Positions 42,545 through 53,534 of a stretch of DNA of 64,000 bases are shown piece by piece. The stretch spans positions 8,493,468 to 8,557,467 of the forward strand of contig OZ018328.1 in the NCBI GenBank assembly GCA_963969495.1, written 5' to 3'. The stretch comes from Ceratothoa steindachneri. Lineage: Eukaryota; Arthropoda; Malacostraca; Isopoda; Cymothoidae. The notes below the pieces were generated by a model, which did no database searches, was not told the DNA's origin, and saw only the letters and a list, made by a program, of their open reading frames with translations. Each line of letters opens with the position of its first letter. Position 1 is the first letter of the stretch. The position numbers and the translations under genes are program-made.

Positions 42545-44685
42545 TTTTCTCCTTAATAAAGTCGGATAAAATGAAATTTACTCCTTAATTAGGTAAGCCG
42601 AATAATTGGGAGTTCACTCCTCAATTGGGCAATTCGAATAATTGGGCGTTCATCAATGGAGCGATTGTTATAAAAGAGAGTTTACTCCTTAAAAGGGGTG
42701 AGTCGGATAAAATTCACTCAATCTCAATTATGCAATCGTAATAAGATGGAAATCCCTTCTTAATTTAGCGATTCGGATAATAGGATAATCGCTCTTTAAT
42801 TGGTCGATTCATTTAAAAGGAAGTTCACTCCTCAAATAAATACATTGAAGATGAAGGACTTTCCTTCTCAATTAGGCGATTCCTATAAAATGGAATTCGC
42901 TCATCATTTAGGGGATTCGAATAAAGGGTTGTTTCCTCATCACTTAGGTAATTTGGTTTAAAAAGGAGTTCTACCGTCAATTAGCTGATTTAGTTAAGGT
43001 AGGTTGACGCTTTCATTGGATGATTCGGAAAAAAGAATTCAATCCTCAAATGAATGATTCTGATAAACGAGACTTCACTCCTTATTTGAGTGATGTGAAT
43101 ATAAGGGAGTTCATTTCTTGTTTGGATAATTCAGATAATATGGATTCACTCCTCAATTGAGTGATTCAGATTAAAGAGAGATCACTTCTCAATCGAATAA
43201 TTAAGATAAAAATAAGTCCAAAATTCACTCTTCATTTTTATGATTCAGATGGAGGGATTTCACTCCTTGATTGTGTGATTCGTATAAAAGGGACTCTACT
43301 CCTTAATAGAGTGGTTAGGAGAAAAAGGATATCATTACTTAACAGGTATATATGGATAAAATAGAGTTTACTCTTCATTTTATTGATTTGAAAAAGTGAC
43401 TTCACTCGACAATTGTTTACGATTCAACAGAATCCAATTCTCACTTGAGTCATTCGGATAAATTGGACTTTACTTATTAATGAGGAAATTGAGTAATTGA
43501 CATGTCAATTTTAATTGAGTTATTTTGATATGATCGAGTTCACCCCTTAATTTGCGATTCAGATAGAGGGAAGATCGCTCCCTAATTCTGCTATTCGGAT
43601 AAAAAGGAGTTCATCATTATGGTTATTGGGATAAAAGTGAGTTAAATTCTTAATTTAATGATATGAATAAAGGGAATTGTTTTCTTCTTTGAGTGATTTG
43701 GATGAAATTCACTTCATTTCCCATTTAGTAGATTGGGATTAAATTGAGTTCACTTCTTTTTTTAGCAATTTGGATAAAACGTAGTTTATTCCTCAAATTA
43801 GTGCATTCGATAAAAAGGAGTTAGCTCTTCATTTGGGTGATTCGGATAAAAGAGAGTTAACTTCATAATTGGGTGATCTCGATAAAAGGGAGATTACGCA
43901 ATAATTAAATGATTCGAATAAAATTGATATCACGGCTCAAATAATTGATTTTAAAATAAAATATAGTTTATTGTTTAATTTACTATTTCAGAAAAATGGG
44001 AGATAACACAATAATTTAAGAAAGGATGTTCCCTTTCTTAATTATGGATTATACTTGGTCTCTATTTTACATGTCCTCTATTTGAAGTTTAATATAATCA
44101 AGAATAATTTGTAATCTTAACGAAACTTTTCTAAGATTTTGGTAATAGTTGTTAGATTTTGGTCCTAAAATGGCTAATTGATTCATTTATTTTTGTAGAA
44201 GTTAGGCTAGTTTTAGTGAAGCATTGATTTTTAAAAGATTTTCGCTGAATTTTCAGCGAAAATTCAGCGAAAATGGCTAATTGATTCATTTATTTTTGTA
44301 GAAGTTAGGCTAGTTTTAGTGAAGCATTGATTTTTAAAAGATTTTCGCTGAATTTTCAGATATTTAGCGATTATTAAAACCAATTTTATTTTAACTAATT
44401 TTATTTGCTTAAAATTAACAAACAACTAAGACTAATAATCGGAAAAACGGTGTTCATTCTTAAATTGGGTGATTCATATAAGAAATGATCACAATCCTTA
44501 GTTTGTTAATTCGGATACGAAGCGCACTCATAAACTGGGCTATCCGTATAAACCGGAGATCATACCTCAATTGAGTGATTATGATAAAAATGCGTTAGCT
44601 CTTCACTTGTTTGATTCGGATAAAAACATTTCACTCTTCAATTGAGTTATTCTGATAAATGGATTTCTCACCTTAATTTAGTTTG
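42545..44685 (+). repeat. Long degenerate ~36-40-bp minisatellite
   Basis: Tens of strongly diverged units of the type gattcggataaaagggagtt and cactcctcaattgggt fill 42,545-44,020 and resume at about 44,440-44,685. The gap holds unrelated AT-rich sequence with a perfect duplication (44,171-44,359). The right end runs into a Tc1 transposon. Confidence 0.88.
44171..44359 (+). repeat. Perfect 86-bp tandem duplication
   Basis: 44,171-44,256 and 44,274-44,359 appear identical by eye, with a period of 103 bp. The junction carries ttttcgctgaattttcag followed by cgaaaattcagcgaaaa, a near palindrome. Confidence 0.9.
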
Positions 44686-44688
44686 AAA

Positions 44689-45924
44689 TACTCTTTTAAT
44701 TTTCACGAAAATCGCACAGAATATTCTTTGAAGTTTGCCCTTAATAGAAAACTATATCTCTAAATGTAGACAGCCATAAAACAAGAGAATAATGTCATTA
44801 ACAATTGAAATATTTTCAATAAAATGTATCCAGACCCTTGTTTTGAATGTCTTTAACACATCATCGGCTGCAGAATTTGAACAATTTGTCGCATTATTCG
44901 GGCGTTTTTTTATTCCATTCTACTTTCAATCTTTGCCATAGTTCTAAATATTCATCGGTTTCCGAGCCTTTTCCGAACTATCTTCCATAGACTTTCTATT
45001 GGGTTTAAATCATGGCTTTGGGCAGATCATTTCATCACCTTGATATGTTCAACATTCAGAACTACTCCGTCTTTTTATGTGAAATTAGACCCACACTCTA
45101 GGTGTTCGGAGACAGGAGCAATCACATTTCCTGAGGCAGATTCTTGTATTATATGGCAGTGATTAATTTGCCGCGTAAACCGACGAACAGACATAATCCA
45201 GGGCTTAAAAACATGCCGCTTCAAACACTTTTCTACTTTTCAGATCTACATATGATATGCTTACTAGAGAAGGTCAAGCAAGCTGCTTTATTTACTTGAG
45301 TGGTTTCTTAACAGGGTAGCCTGATATGATTCGCACCTCTCATAGCTACATGAGGCAGTTTGGCAAGACTCCTTCAGGTTCATGTTCTCGTCCACTTCAC
45401 GTAAACTACCGGCTGTTATCTTAAATCGTTCCTTCATCGATATCGCTTTGCGTCGTGCGAATTCATATGGGAAAAGTTTTTTGAAAGCTGCCCGTTTTAC
45501 TCGTCAATCACAGCAGTTATTATCCACATAGATCTTTATTATGCTTGAAATCCCACCTTTAGTCCAATTGCAATGTTTCGATGGCAGACAATATCATTCC
45601 TTCACTCTTCCAGGAGACAACCTACTTTCGGAATGATTTGTAAACATTAACTCGTTTCGCCATCTGATAAATAAGTAATACCATAAATAAGATTTGTCAA
45701 TTTAGATGAGAGTCTCTTGCCGTACATACGTTACGAATTTTTACATGTAATCTGAAATTTAGAGGTGGTCGTTCTCTAGTTTGTGGACGCATCCATTCTT
45801 AAAATACATATTTCTTTCATCCTAATTTTTTTTATTCACTTTTCTATGAAAGAAAAGTTGAACACTATCAGAGGCAAATTTTAAAGAATATTCTGTGCGA
45901 TTTTCATGGAAATTAAAAAAGTAT
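44689..45924 (-). mobile_element. Tc1-like transposon with ~50-bp TIRs
   Basis: The left end (ctcttttaattttcacgaaa, then atcgcacagaatattcttt) and the complement of the right end (cttttttaatttccatgaaa, then atcgcacagaatattcttt) are long inverted repeats flanked by TA on both sides. The length of 1.24 kb suits a Tc1 element with a small deletion. It sits at the right boundary of the ~38-bp minisatellite. Confidence 0.85.
44820..45480 (-). pseudogene. Tc1-like transposase remnant
   Basis: On the minus strand SAQSHDLNPIESLWKIVRKR near 45,035-44,970 is the last catalytic block and following helix (Pro of SPDLNP changed to His). Upstream pieces (MSVRRFTRQINHCHIIQ near 45,195-45,140) and the N-terminal region are too eroded for firm placement. 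Stops are frequent. Family assignment rests on the last block plus the terminal repeats. Confidence 0.72.
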
Positions 45925-47096
45925 TTTTAAGAATATGATAATTTTAGTATTTTGTTCTCTAGTTTTACACGTTATTGTGGGATTTAATATTATTTTACAC
46001 TTTTATATCAGAGTGCCTTTGCCCTTTGGGTGATGTTATAATGACTTAAATAAATGTTAATCACACGACGCCAAATCCAGGGAATATAGAGAATGAAGAA
46101 TAATTATTTATCAACAACGTAATAACATTTTCTTGTGTCAACCGTATTAGGGGTGCGCGTGCATGTGAAGGAGTAGGACACCATTCAATATATTCTTTGA
46201 AATTTTTCAATTTATTAACATTTGAACGTTGCAAATAACAACTATATGAGTCTGAAGCGACTGTTTGCTCAGTATTAAGGAGCTCATAAGGAATAATTCT
46301 TTTCACATTCCCCCAAATACAAAGCTTACCTTTCTCCTGATGGAGACCGCGTCTAGAAGTAGGAATGGATATTTGTCAAAATCAGGCCAATGTTTTGAGC
46401 GCTAAATATTGAATTAAAAAGCACACTTCTCAACCCCTTGGAAAATTCTGCCTTGAAATGGCTTACAAGATTTCTAACCAATAAATAGGAAGCGATAAAT
46501 ATTCACACTTTGTAAACGTTGTCCTTCAAAACGTTAAAGTGGCACCCACGCAGCAGTTTTGTTACTTACTAATGCCTAGGTACTAGTACAATTATCATTA
46601 AACAGCTGCCAGAAAATTTAAATTAATTTGAACATCTCTAAAGGGCGTTTTTATGTCTTCTAAGAACTATATAAATATTTTGACAACTTAATATATAACT
46701 GCACATAAACTTTCCCAACAGTATGTATATATATACCTAGTGTAGTATAATCAATCCTCTATTTGTGCATTTCTTATTTTTTTCGTTTCGTTCTATCTAC
46801 CATCCGTCATTCTCTAGTTTACTTCCTCTCCTTTCCACAACCAGGACTTCACTTCATATCTGATTGGTATCTGGTTCGGGAGAGGTGCGTGGTCTCTTAA
46901 TATCCCAGCGAGTTGTGTGTTCTCTTTGAATATCTACCTTCCATACATTTTCACATCCACAACTTCTCTTTTCTACCAGTATCCTTTGGAAAACTTTCAA
47001 GCGGAGATTCTCTCGTTGGTTAACGCCGTGCTTAATTTTTAAATAAAACCTGCCTCGAAATCGAATCTCAGAGTGATTTGTTGTTCTCATTTCCAG
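45925..47096. other. Intron-like stretch
   Basis: AT-rich. An 81-codon minus frame at 46,061-46,306 has no recognisable product. The last bases are gttgttctcatttccag, a good acceptor. Confidence 0.45.
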
Positions 47097-47197
47097 GCCT
47101 CGATTCTGCTGCTGTTGCGAATCCTCGTGATGCGAACGACTCCTGTCTTCTCGAAGCAGGACAACCCAGCCTCCTTCAGCAAGAGCTTTCAAACGAG
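47097..47197 (+). CDS. Candidate coding exon (33 codons, entered in phase 1)
   Basis: Preceded by a pyrimidine-rich acceptor (ttgttctcatttccag) and followed by a consensus gtgagt donor. Using the two leading bases to complete a Gly codon from 42,471-42,537, it reads GLDSAAVANPRDANDSCLL then EAGQPSLLQQELSNE and ends in phase 0. It is polar, with no membrane segment or domain I can name, like a disordered linker. The frame remains open beyond the donor for some 60 codons (VSPQPALPEGFFLPPTRG), so read-through or a later donor is possible. The minus strand also has a 129-codon frame across this interval; the splice sites favour the plus strand. Confidence 0.58.
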
Positions 47198-48202
47198 GTG
47201 AGTCCTCAACCCGCGCTTCCAGAGGGATTTTTCCTTCCGCCAACTAGGGGTAAGGCGTCGTTGGGGGCTCGACCCCTCTCCTGTCGCTTTCCTCCCAAGA
47301 GTGCCATTGCGATGGAGTCTCGGAATGTTCATCAAGGAGAATTAATTTGCCTTAAAATCATAATCAAAATCATCATTCTTCATATTTTCTCTCATAATCT
47401 TTTAATATTCAATAATTGGTATTAATAGATGTTCAATTATTCAACTCATCCACTGAACGTTATTTGTTCCAGTCCATCAACCATATTACCATCTTAAATC
47501 TAGGATGGTATTGGGATCAAAGCCTTTAAAAATTGCATAGATTTTGAAGTATCTGCTACCTCACTGAAATGGCCTCCCTCCTCTTACTAAAGGTTTGAAA
47601 ATGAGGAGACACTTATGAAAGTTGACAGAATAGAATGAACTTTTCTTCCAGAGGACTACTTCTTTAACCATTTTGTTTGGTCTTCGTTGGTTTTCGTTTC
47701 TCTCAATTTAACGAAGAAAAACAAGCTAAAAGAATAGTAAGAGAAGCTTCGTAGACGAATTTTAGTAAACGACTGTGATAAATGTAATAAAATGCAATCA
47801 AATATTTCACTGTTAAAGTTTTATATCCAAAGGTAGCAATTGACCAAAACCTAATTATTCGAAGACACAAAATTAATATAAATAAGTCTTTATAAAATTA
47901 TACAAAATAAATAATTTAAAAAAAACAAATTTAACAGACGAGTAGGTTTTAATATGGTGCTATGAATGGCTAACTGCTATTTAGTGTTTTGGGTGATGTA
48001 TGGAATATCTGGCTTCAAGGAGATCTGGTATTTGATGTTGTGGAAGAAGGGAAGTAAATGCTAGGAAGGCTTTGGTGAGGCTTTCAAATTCAGACCTGAT
48101 TGAGATTTGACTGGGGTGGTTGTATTGTAAGGGTGGGGTGAGGGGGAGGACTAGAAGCTTATGAACGAGGCAAATGGAATTACCTAGGATGTTTTCTCCA
48201 AG

Positions 48203-48204
<2 letters not shown>
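47198..48204. other. Intron-like stretch
   Basis: AT-rich to about 47,930, slightly G-rich near 47,990-48,180. Nothing recognisable. Confidence 0.45.

Positions 48205-48246
<42 letters not shown>
48205..48246. repeat. (TA)n microsatellite
   Basis: About 40 bp of pure TA. Confidence 0.97.
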
Positions 48247-48248
<2 letters not shown>

Positions 48249-48429
48249 CCTGAAAATAAAATGTAATAATTTGTGAAACTTCACTTTCCAGAAAAATACA
48301 TATACACAGCATTGCTAAAGTTCTGAGAATTTCTCAAATATTTTATTAAGAAAAGGATTTAAATAAAAAAAATATTCTTGACTTTAGTTATTATAAAACA
48401 TGACTTATTAACATAGTTACCATTTTTCT

Positions 48430-49340
48430 CAACTCACTTTTCCTAGCGTAGAATCATTTTCATCAGGTCTAACTCGAAAAAGACGAGTACATTTGAATCT
48501 TAATGTACATTGCTCTTTTACATCTCCAACTGATTAATAGCGATTTTCTCTTAAAGGTTCTTTCAGCTTAGGGAATAAAATCAATTCAAATGAAGTTAGG
48601 AACTAAATAGGGTAAATGTGGAGGTTAGGTTAATATTTCCCATCTCAAAATCAAACCAAGCTTCGTTTGTCAAGCGAACAGTTGAGGTCTGCCTTGTCTC
48701 GTTGCAATAAAGGTCTTACAGTCTAAGGTGTTTGCTTTAATTTTCTTTTAAATGAATCTGAATAGTATTTAGCATGGATTGCGCACCCATTAGGGGGGTA
48801 ATAAAAAGAAAACACTCTCAATCCCTCTACAATAATAACCATCACTTTTCCTATGGATAAAACTGTATTAGTTTCAAAGGAAACACTCTCACCAACTCCG
48901 TCTTCATTGTTTCGACTAATTTTGAGTTTCTGGATTCAGTTTCGGTTGTAATCAGTCTATGAAAAAGTTCTGCCACTTGTTTTTTTATAAGGAATTTTTC
49001 GTTGCTGACAAACAATTTTCAATTTATTTTTGGATTAGTCTCTAACATTTTGAGGATCCAGCGTACTAAAACCATGCTTAGTGCTAAATTATCATGCAAC
49101 ATCTATTTCACATTAGTGTTGAAGGCATTATCTATCTTTTAAAAAGTGATACTTACGTCTTGCATCATTAATTCTACCACAGATTGGATGTTTTCAGCAT
49201 TTACTCATGAACTTGGCCTCACATAATTTGTGTTACCCTTCACCAGCTTCAAATAAGTCAATCAATCGATAAATTGCGCTTCTCGATTCGAGTTCTCCTG
49301 TGAAAGGCATTATGCAAAGGTTTGCTAATTTCTGATGAAC
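48430..49340 (-). pseudogene. Mariner transposase remnant (minus strand)
   Basis: The minus strand shows MLHDNLALSMVLVRWILKML near 49,105-49,045 (the second helix-turn-helix end and the WVPRxL-type linker of mariners), LFHRLITTETESR near 48,955-48,920 (TTDETW-type first catalytic block, mutated), an EAWFDFEM-like piece near 48,670 and weak traces of the last block. Heavily broken. It is adjacent to Rep-B copy 2; no terminal repeats are evident. Confidence 0.65.
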
Positions 49341-49383
49341 GAACTTTTTATGCGTTATTAACAAAAATCGAAGCAAAAAATTT

Positions 49384-49846
49384 TATAATCAAAACCAGGC
49401 AATGGCTTCGCCCCCCTCCCTACGGGGAAGCTTGCGCTTTGCTACTGAGATTAAACTTTAAAATCTATAAAAAAGCAGCCATGGTAAAATTTTATAAATT
49501 TCATGAACTTCGCCAATTATAATAATTTTTAAAAGGAACTCTAAACTAAATTTCCCCCCTTTCAAAATATGACGTTGCTAAAATATAGAGTTATAGAAGA
49601 AGATATATAAAAATAAATTTTCTGAACTTCACCATTTGTAATTCTTTGGGTATTAAAAAATTCACAAAATTTCGATACTTCAATTTATTTCTGAACTTCA
49701 CCATTTTGTTTTTTGATATAAAAAAAGAATTATTAGAAATAACTTTGATAAAAACATAAGTCATAACCAAACTAAAATGAAATTATTAGTCAAATAGTAA
49801 AAAATTCCCCTTCTTAAATTATAGAGTTAGTGATGATGATGATTAA
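49384..49846 (+). repeat. Rep-B copy 2 with (TGA)n tail
   Basis: Reverse-complement counterpart of 767-1,218: starts ccaggcaatggcttcgcccc, carries the three gaacttcRcca-type motifs and ends atagagttagtgatgatgat. The two copies differ by scattered substitutions and small indels. The trinucleotide tail fixes the orientation. Confidence 0.85.
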
Positions 49847-50043
49847 AATAAAATTCCTAGAATTTTCGCAACTGCTTCGTTTTTAACAATTAACAGAAAT
49901 ACAAATCTAATATCATTTATTATTTAGCAAAATGTACAACCTCTAAATGATGATGAACATTGACGTTCTTCCGTAGGCTTTCCAAGATAGCAGAGGGGAT
50001 TTCGAATCCGATAATTCCTGAATAGGTCTCGCAATTCTTAGTA

Positions 50044-50051
50044 CCACAAAC
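50044..50051 (+). repeat. Left target duplication of the hAT MITE
   Basis: ccacaaac, repeated exactly at 50,523-50,530. Confidence 0.92.
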
Positions 50052-50522
50052 CAGGGGTCGCTAAACTTTTTTCACAGTAGGCCAGATAACTAAGAGAATG
50101 ACGAGCGCGGGCCGTGAAACCTTTTTGTTCAATCAAATTTAGGTAGAGAATACACAAAAAAATAAGACAACCAACATATCTATTTACCAATACACAAAAT
50201 ACATAGTACATAAAAAATAAAGACAACAAATATATTTATTTATAAAAAGTTATCAAAGAAGGCGTCGTTAGCAATAAGATAGTATTATGACACCCAGTAT
50301 TATGACACCCAGTCTCACAAACTAAGCAGCCAAAAAGGTTAGTGAGTTTTGTGAAATTGGCGTTTAGCTTTCAAGATATCATCAATATTTGCTTTGTAAT
50401 TGCTGCATCCAATCAAGAGAATTGCTTTCAAATGTTTATTTGTCGCACGGTGCCGCGGCGGGCCGGATGAACTGATCTCGCGGGCAAGATCTGGCCCGCG
50501 GGCCATAGTTTGGAGACCCCTG
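50052..50522. mobile_element. hAT MITE with perfect 8-bp target duplication
   Basis: Left end caggggtcgctaaact and the complement of the right end caggggtctccaaactatgg are hAT-type inverted repeats; GC-rich sub-terminal blocks (gcgggcc-type) follow on both sides. The exact 8-bp duplication ccacaaac flanks it. The interior (471 bp in total) is non-coding. It interrupts the 28-bp minisatellite, whose unit contains the target sequence. Confidence 0.93.
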
Positions 50523-50530
50523 CCACAAAC

Positions 50531-52065
50531 CATCATTAATTCCTAGTTGCTAAGAACGATCCTCAATTCCAATTTACTACAAACCAACTTCAATTTCAAC
50601 TTTTTACAAATCATGGTCAATTCCTAGTTGTTTTCAAACATTCGTCAATTTCTAGTTCATACAACAATCGCGAATTCCTATTTGTTACAAACCATCGTTA
50701 ATTAATAGTTGCTGCAAATTATCGATAATCTTTTGCTGCAGGGAACCATCTACAATTCCTAGTTGCTACAACCCATCGTCACTTCCTAGTTACTACATAC
50801 CATCATCAAGTCCTAGATGCTATAAGCCATCGTGAAAACCTAGTTGCTACAAATCATCATAAATTCCCTAGTTGCTGCAAGCCATATTTAATTCCTAGTT
50901 GCGCTCAACCATCGTTGATTTATAGCTACCAAAACCATCTTCAATTCCTAGTTGCTAAAAAACATCGTCAATTCCTAGTTGCTAAAATTCATCGTCAATT
51001 CATAGTTGCAACGAACTATCGTCTATTTTTAGTTACTACAAACCAGCGTCAATTCCAAGTTGCTACAAACTATAGTCAATTCTTAGTTGCAACAAACCCT
51101 CGTCAAATCCACAAACCCTCATTAAATCCTAGTTGCTACATATCATCGTAAATTTCTAGTCACTACCAACCATCGTCAATTCCTATTTGCTACAAACCAT
51201 TGCTTATTCCCTGTTGCTACAAGCCACTAACAATATTTAGTCGCCACATCATCCTCAATTACTACTTGCTACAAACCATCGTCAATTTCTAATTGCCAGA
51301 AACCATCGTCAATTCGACTTTGTTCTTACAAACCATATTTAATTCTCAGTTGCCTCATCATCGTCAATTAATATTTCTTTGAATCCATCGTTAATTTTTA
51401 ATTATTACAAACCATCGTCAATTCCTAGTTGTTTCCATCATCGAATTTCTTTTTCCTATAAATTATTGTCAATTCCCAGTTGCTACATTCCATCATCACT
51501 TCTTAGTTGCTACAAATCATCGCCAATTCCGTGTTAATACAAACCACCCTCATGTCCTAGTTGCTCCAAACCATAGTTAACCCTGTTTCTAATAACCATC
51601 CTCACTTCTAATTTGCGACAAACCATTGTCAATTCCCTTTTGCTACAAGCCTTTATTAATTCTCCGTTGCTACAAACAATATTTAATTTCTAATTTTTAA
51701 AATCATCGTCAATTTTTACTTGTTACAAATCATGTTCAATTTCTAGTTGCTACAAACCATCGTCAATTTCCAGTTGCTACAACCCATCGTCACTTCATAG
51801 TTTCTAAATATCGGCGTCAAGTCTTATTTGCTGCAAACCATTGTCAACTCCTAGTTGTTACGTCATCCTAAATTCCTAGTTGATACAATCTATCGTCTAT
51901 CTCTTGTTTCTATAAACCATCTTCAATTTTTAGCTGCAATAAACGATCGTCAATTGATATTTGCTATAAACCATGGTTACCACAAACGATCGTCACTTCC
52001 TAGTTGCTACAAACCAGCGTCAATCCTAGTTGCCACAAACCATCTTCAATTCCTTGCGCCATAAG
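50531..52065 (+). repeat. 28-bp minisatellite, about 50 units
   Basis: Unit aaccatcgtcaattcctagt followed by tgctacaa, with frequent substitutions and occasional shortened units. The array begins left of the hAT MITE (from about 50,020) and continues to 52,065. Units share a strict length better than a strict sequence. There are no unique spacers, so this is not a CRISPR array. Confidence 0.93.
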
Positions 52066-53409
52066 CGGCTGTCATATTTGGTATGTTATTTCATCGACTG
52101 CGAACTTCAATGCGGACTGCCGCCAGGGAGAACTTAACTGCTATATTCTATGGACAATCCCATCATCGCTATACCGCCAGTTCCTATATTCGATGAACCT
52201 AAATGAAAATAAAAGGTGTAATAAGAATAATAGAGATAAATTGAAAGGTAATTCATGCTGTTTCTTTCCCGCCGAATGTAATATTTCTTCTATGTGTGGA
52301 GTTACCAGAGCAAATTCAGGCGGAGGGAGTAACTCGTTAGAGGAATATTAATTATAAATAAATTGGATATAAAAATAATTTAATCGAAATGAAACTAATG
52401 AAAGCATTGAGATGATAAATAACTGGAGAGTATTTACTGATAAATAAGAATTGTTTTCAAAGGTATTCGAAAAACATTCTAATTAGGTGAAAAAAAAGTA
52501 CGTGAAGTATTACAAAGTATTATTAATGACACAACGCAATTATACATAGATAGAGAAAAAAAGAGAATTAAGGAGAATATAAGAGAGCATGAGAGAGAAT
52601 ATAGTCGAAAGAGAATGAGAAAAGGATAGATAAATTTTCGAGAGAAAGAATTGTAAACTAGAGCATTGCGAGGGTGAAATGTGTGAGAGAGGAAGAATTG
52701 TGATTGGGACATAATTGTGAGAGAGCGGAAATAGTAAGAACAAGAAATGTGAGAATGAAAGAGAACTATGGAGGATAGAGAGGATTATAAGAGAAGGAGA
52801 ATTGTGAGAGTGAATTGTTAGAAATAATATTGAGTGAAAATTGTGATTAAAAATTGTGTGAGAGTACAACAGTTTACGAGAGTGTGAGAAGTGTGAGAGA
52901 TAAATAATTAAGAGATATAACATTGTGAGAGACAGAAATTTTTGCGAGAGAAGTGTGAGATAAAGAAAATTGTGTGAGGGAGAGAGAGAGAGGAAGCAAT
53001 AGACGGATTGGTAATTTTGAAAAAAGTCAAATGCCTTCTCCAGAGATATATGAGACGACCTGAATCCCAAATACCCTCGTTAGTTCGGAAGTATTCGTAT
53101 AAAATTATGAATTTGATTCTCTGAATATTTGAAAATAGAGGTGCAAGAATGGTTGCCAAATCTCTCCTTTGGAAGAATTAAACTAGATGAAAAAAAGTTT
53201 GAAAATAAATCGATAAAAATAATGAATTTGAAAAGAGTCTGTACGTTGCATTGTTGAAGTCTGAAAAGAATTTGGCAAAATTGAAAGTAACTCCAAGAGA
53301 ACCAAAACTTCGTGCAACCTAAAAATATTTGATATAATTCTCATCTGAAATTTTAACGAGATTAAGAGCCAAGTTTTTACCTCTGAGTTACCTTATTTGT
53401 TACCATGAG
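52066..53409. other. Non-coding stretch with gagagtgtg-type low complexity
   Basis: 52,540-53,000 is a loose gtgagagaRaattgtgagag-like low-complexity tract on the plus strand, giving Ser/Phe/Leu-rich artefact frames on the minus strand. The rest is AT-rich and unassigned. Confidence 0.55.
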
Positions 53410-53534
53410 TGAACGAGCTAATAGTACAAATTGCGGTGGCGAGAATCACGCTTCTTAGAAAGTACCCACCCATTTATAGTATAGGACGCATGAGGCCACC
53501 CATCAAATATCCAGAAGATCCCGGCACGCTCAGG
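53410..53534 (+). CDS. Weak candidate exon (41 codons)
   Basis: A pyrimidine-rich stretch ending gttaccatgag precedes and ctcagg with gtaaga follows. If entered in phase 1 it reads NELIVQIAVARITLLRKYPP and IYSIGRMRPPIKYPEDPGTL and ends in phase 0. The open frame continues past the donor to a stop at 53,636 (RERFPYKRPPSVLYMYPGWK), so it could also be a terminal exon or a lone frame. It could follow 42,471-42,537 (phase 1 exit) by exon skipping, but not 47,097-47,197 directly. Product not recognised. Confidence 0.28.

Noticed and set aside
47078..47425. Single 115-codon intronless gene starting at 47,078
   Set aside because: The first codons overlap a strong splice acceptor; the exon model 47,097-47,197 explains the sequence better, although read-through is not excluded.
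50531..52065. CRISPR-like array
   Set aside because: Repeats are directly adjacent and diverged, with no unique spacers, and the genome is clearly eukaryotic.
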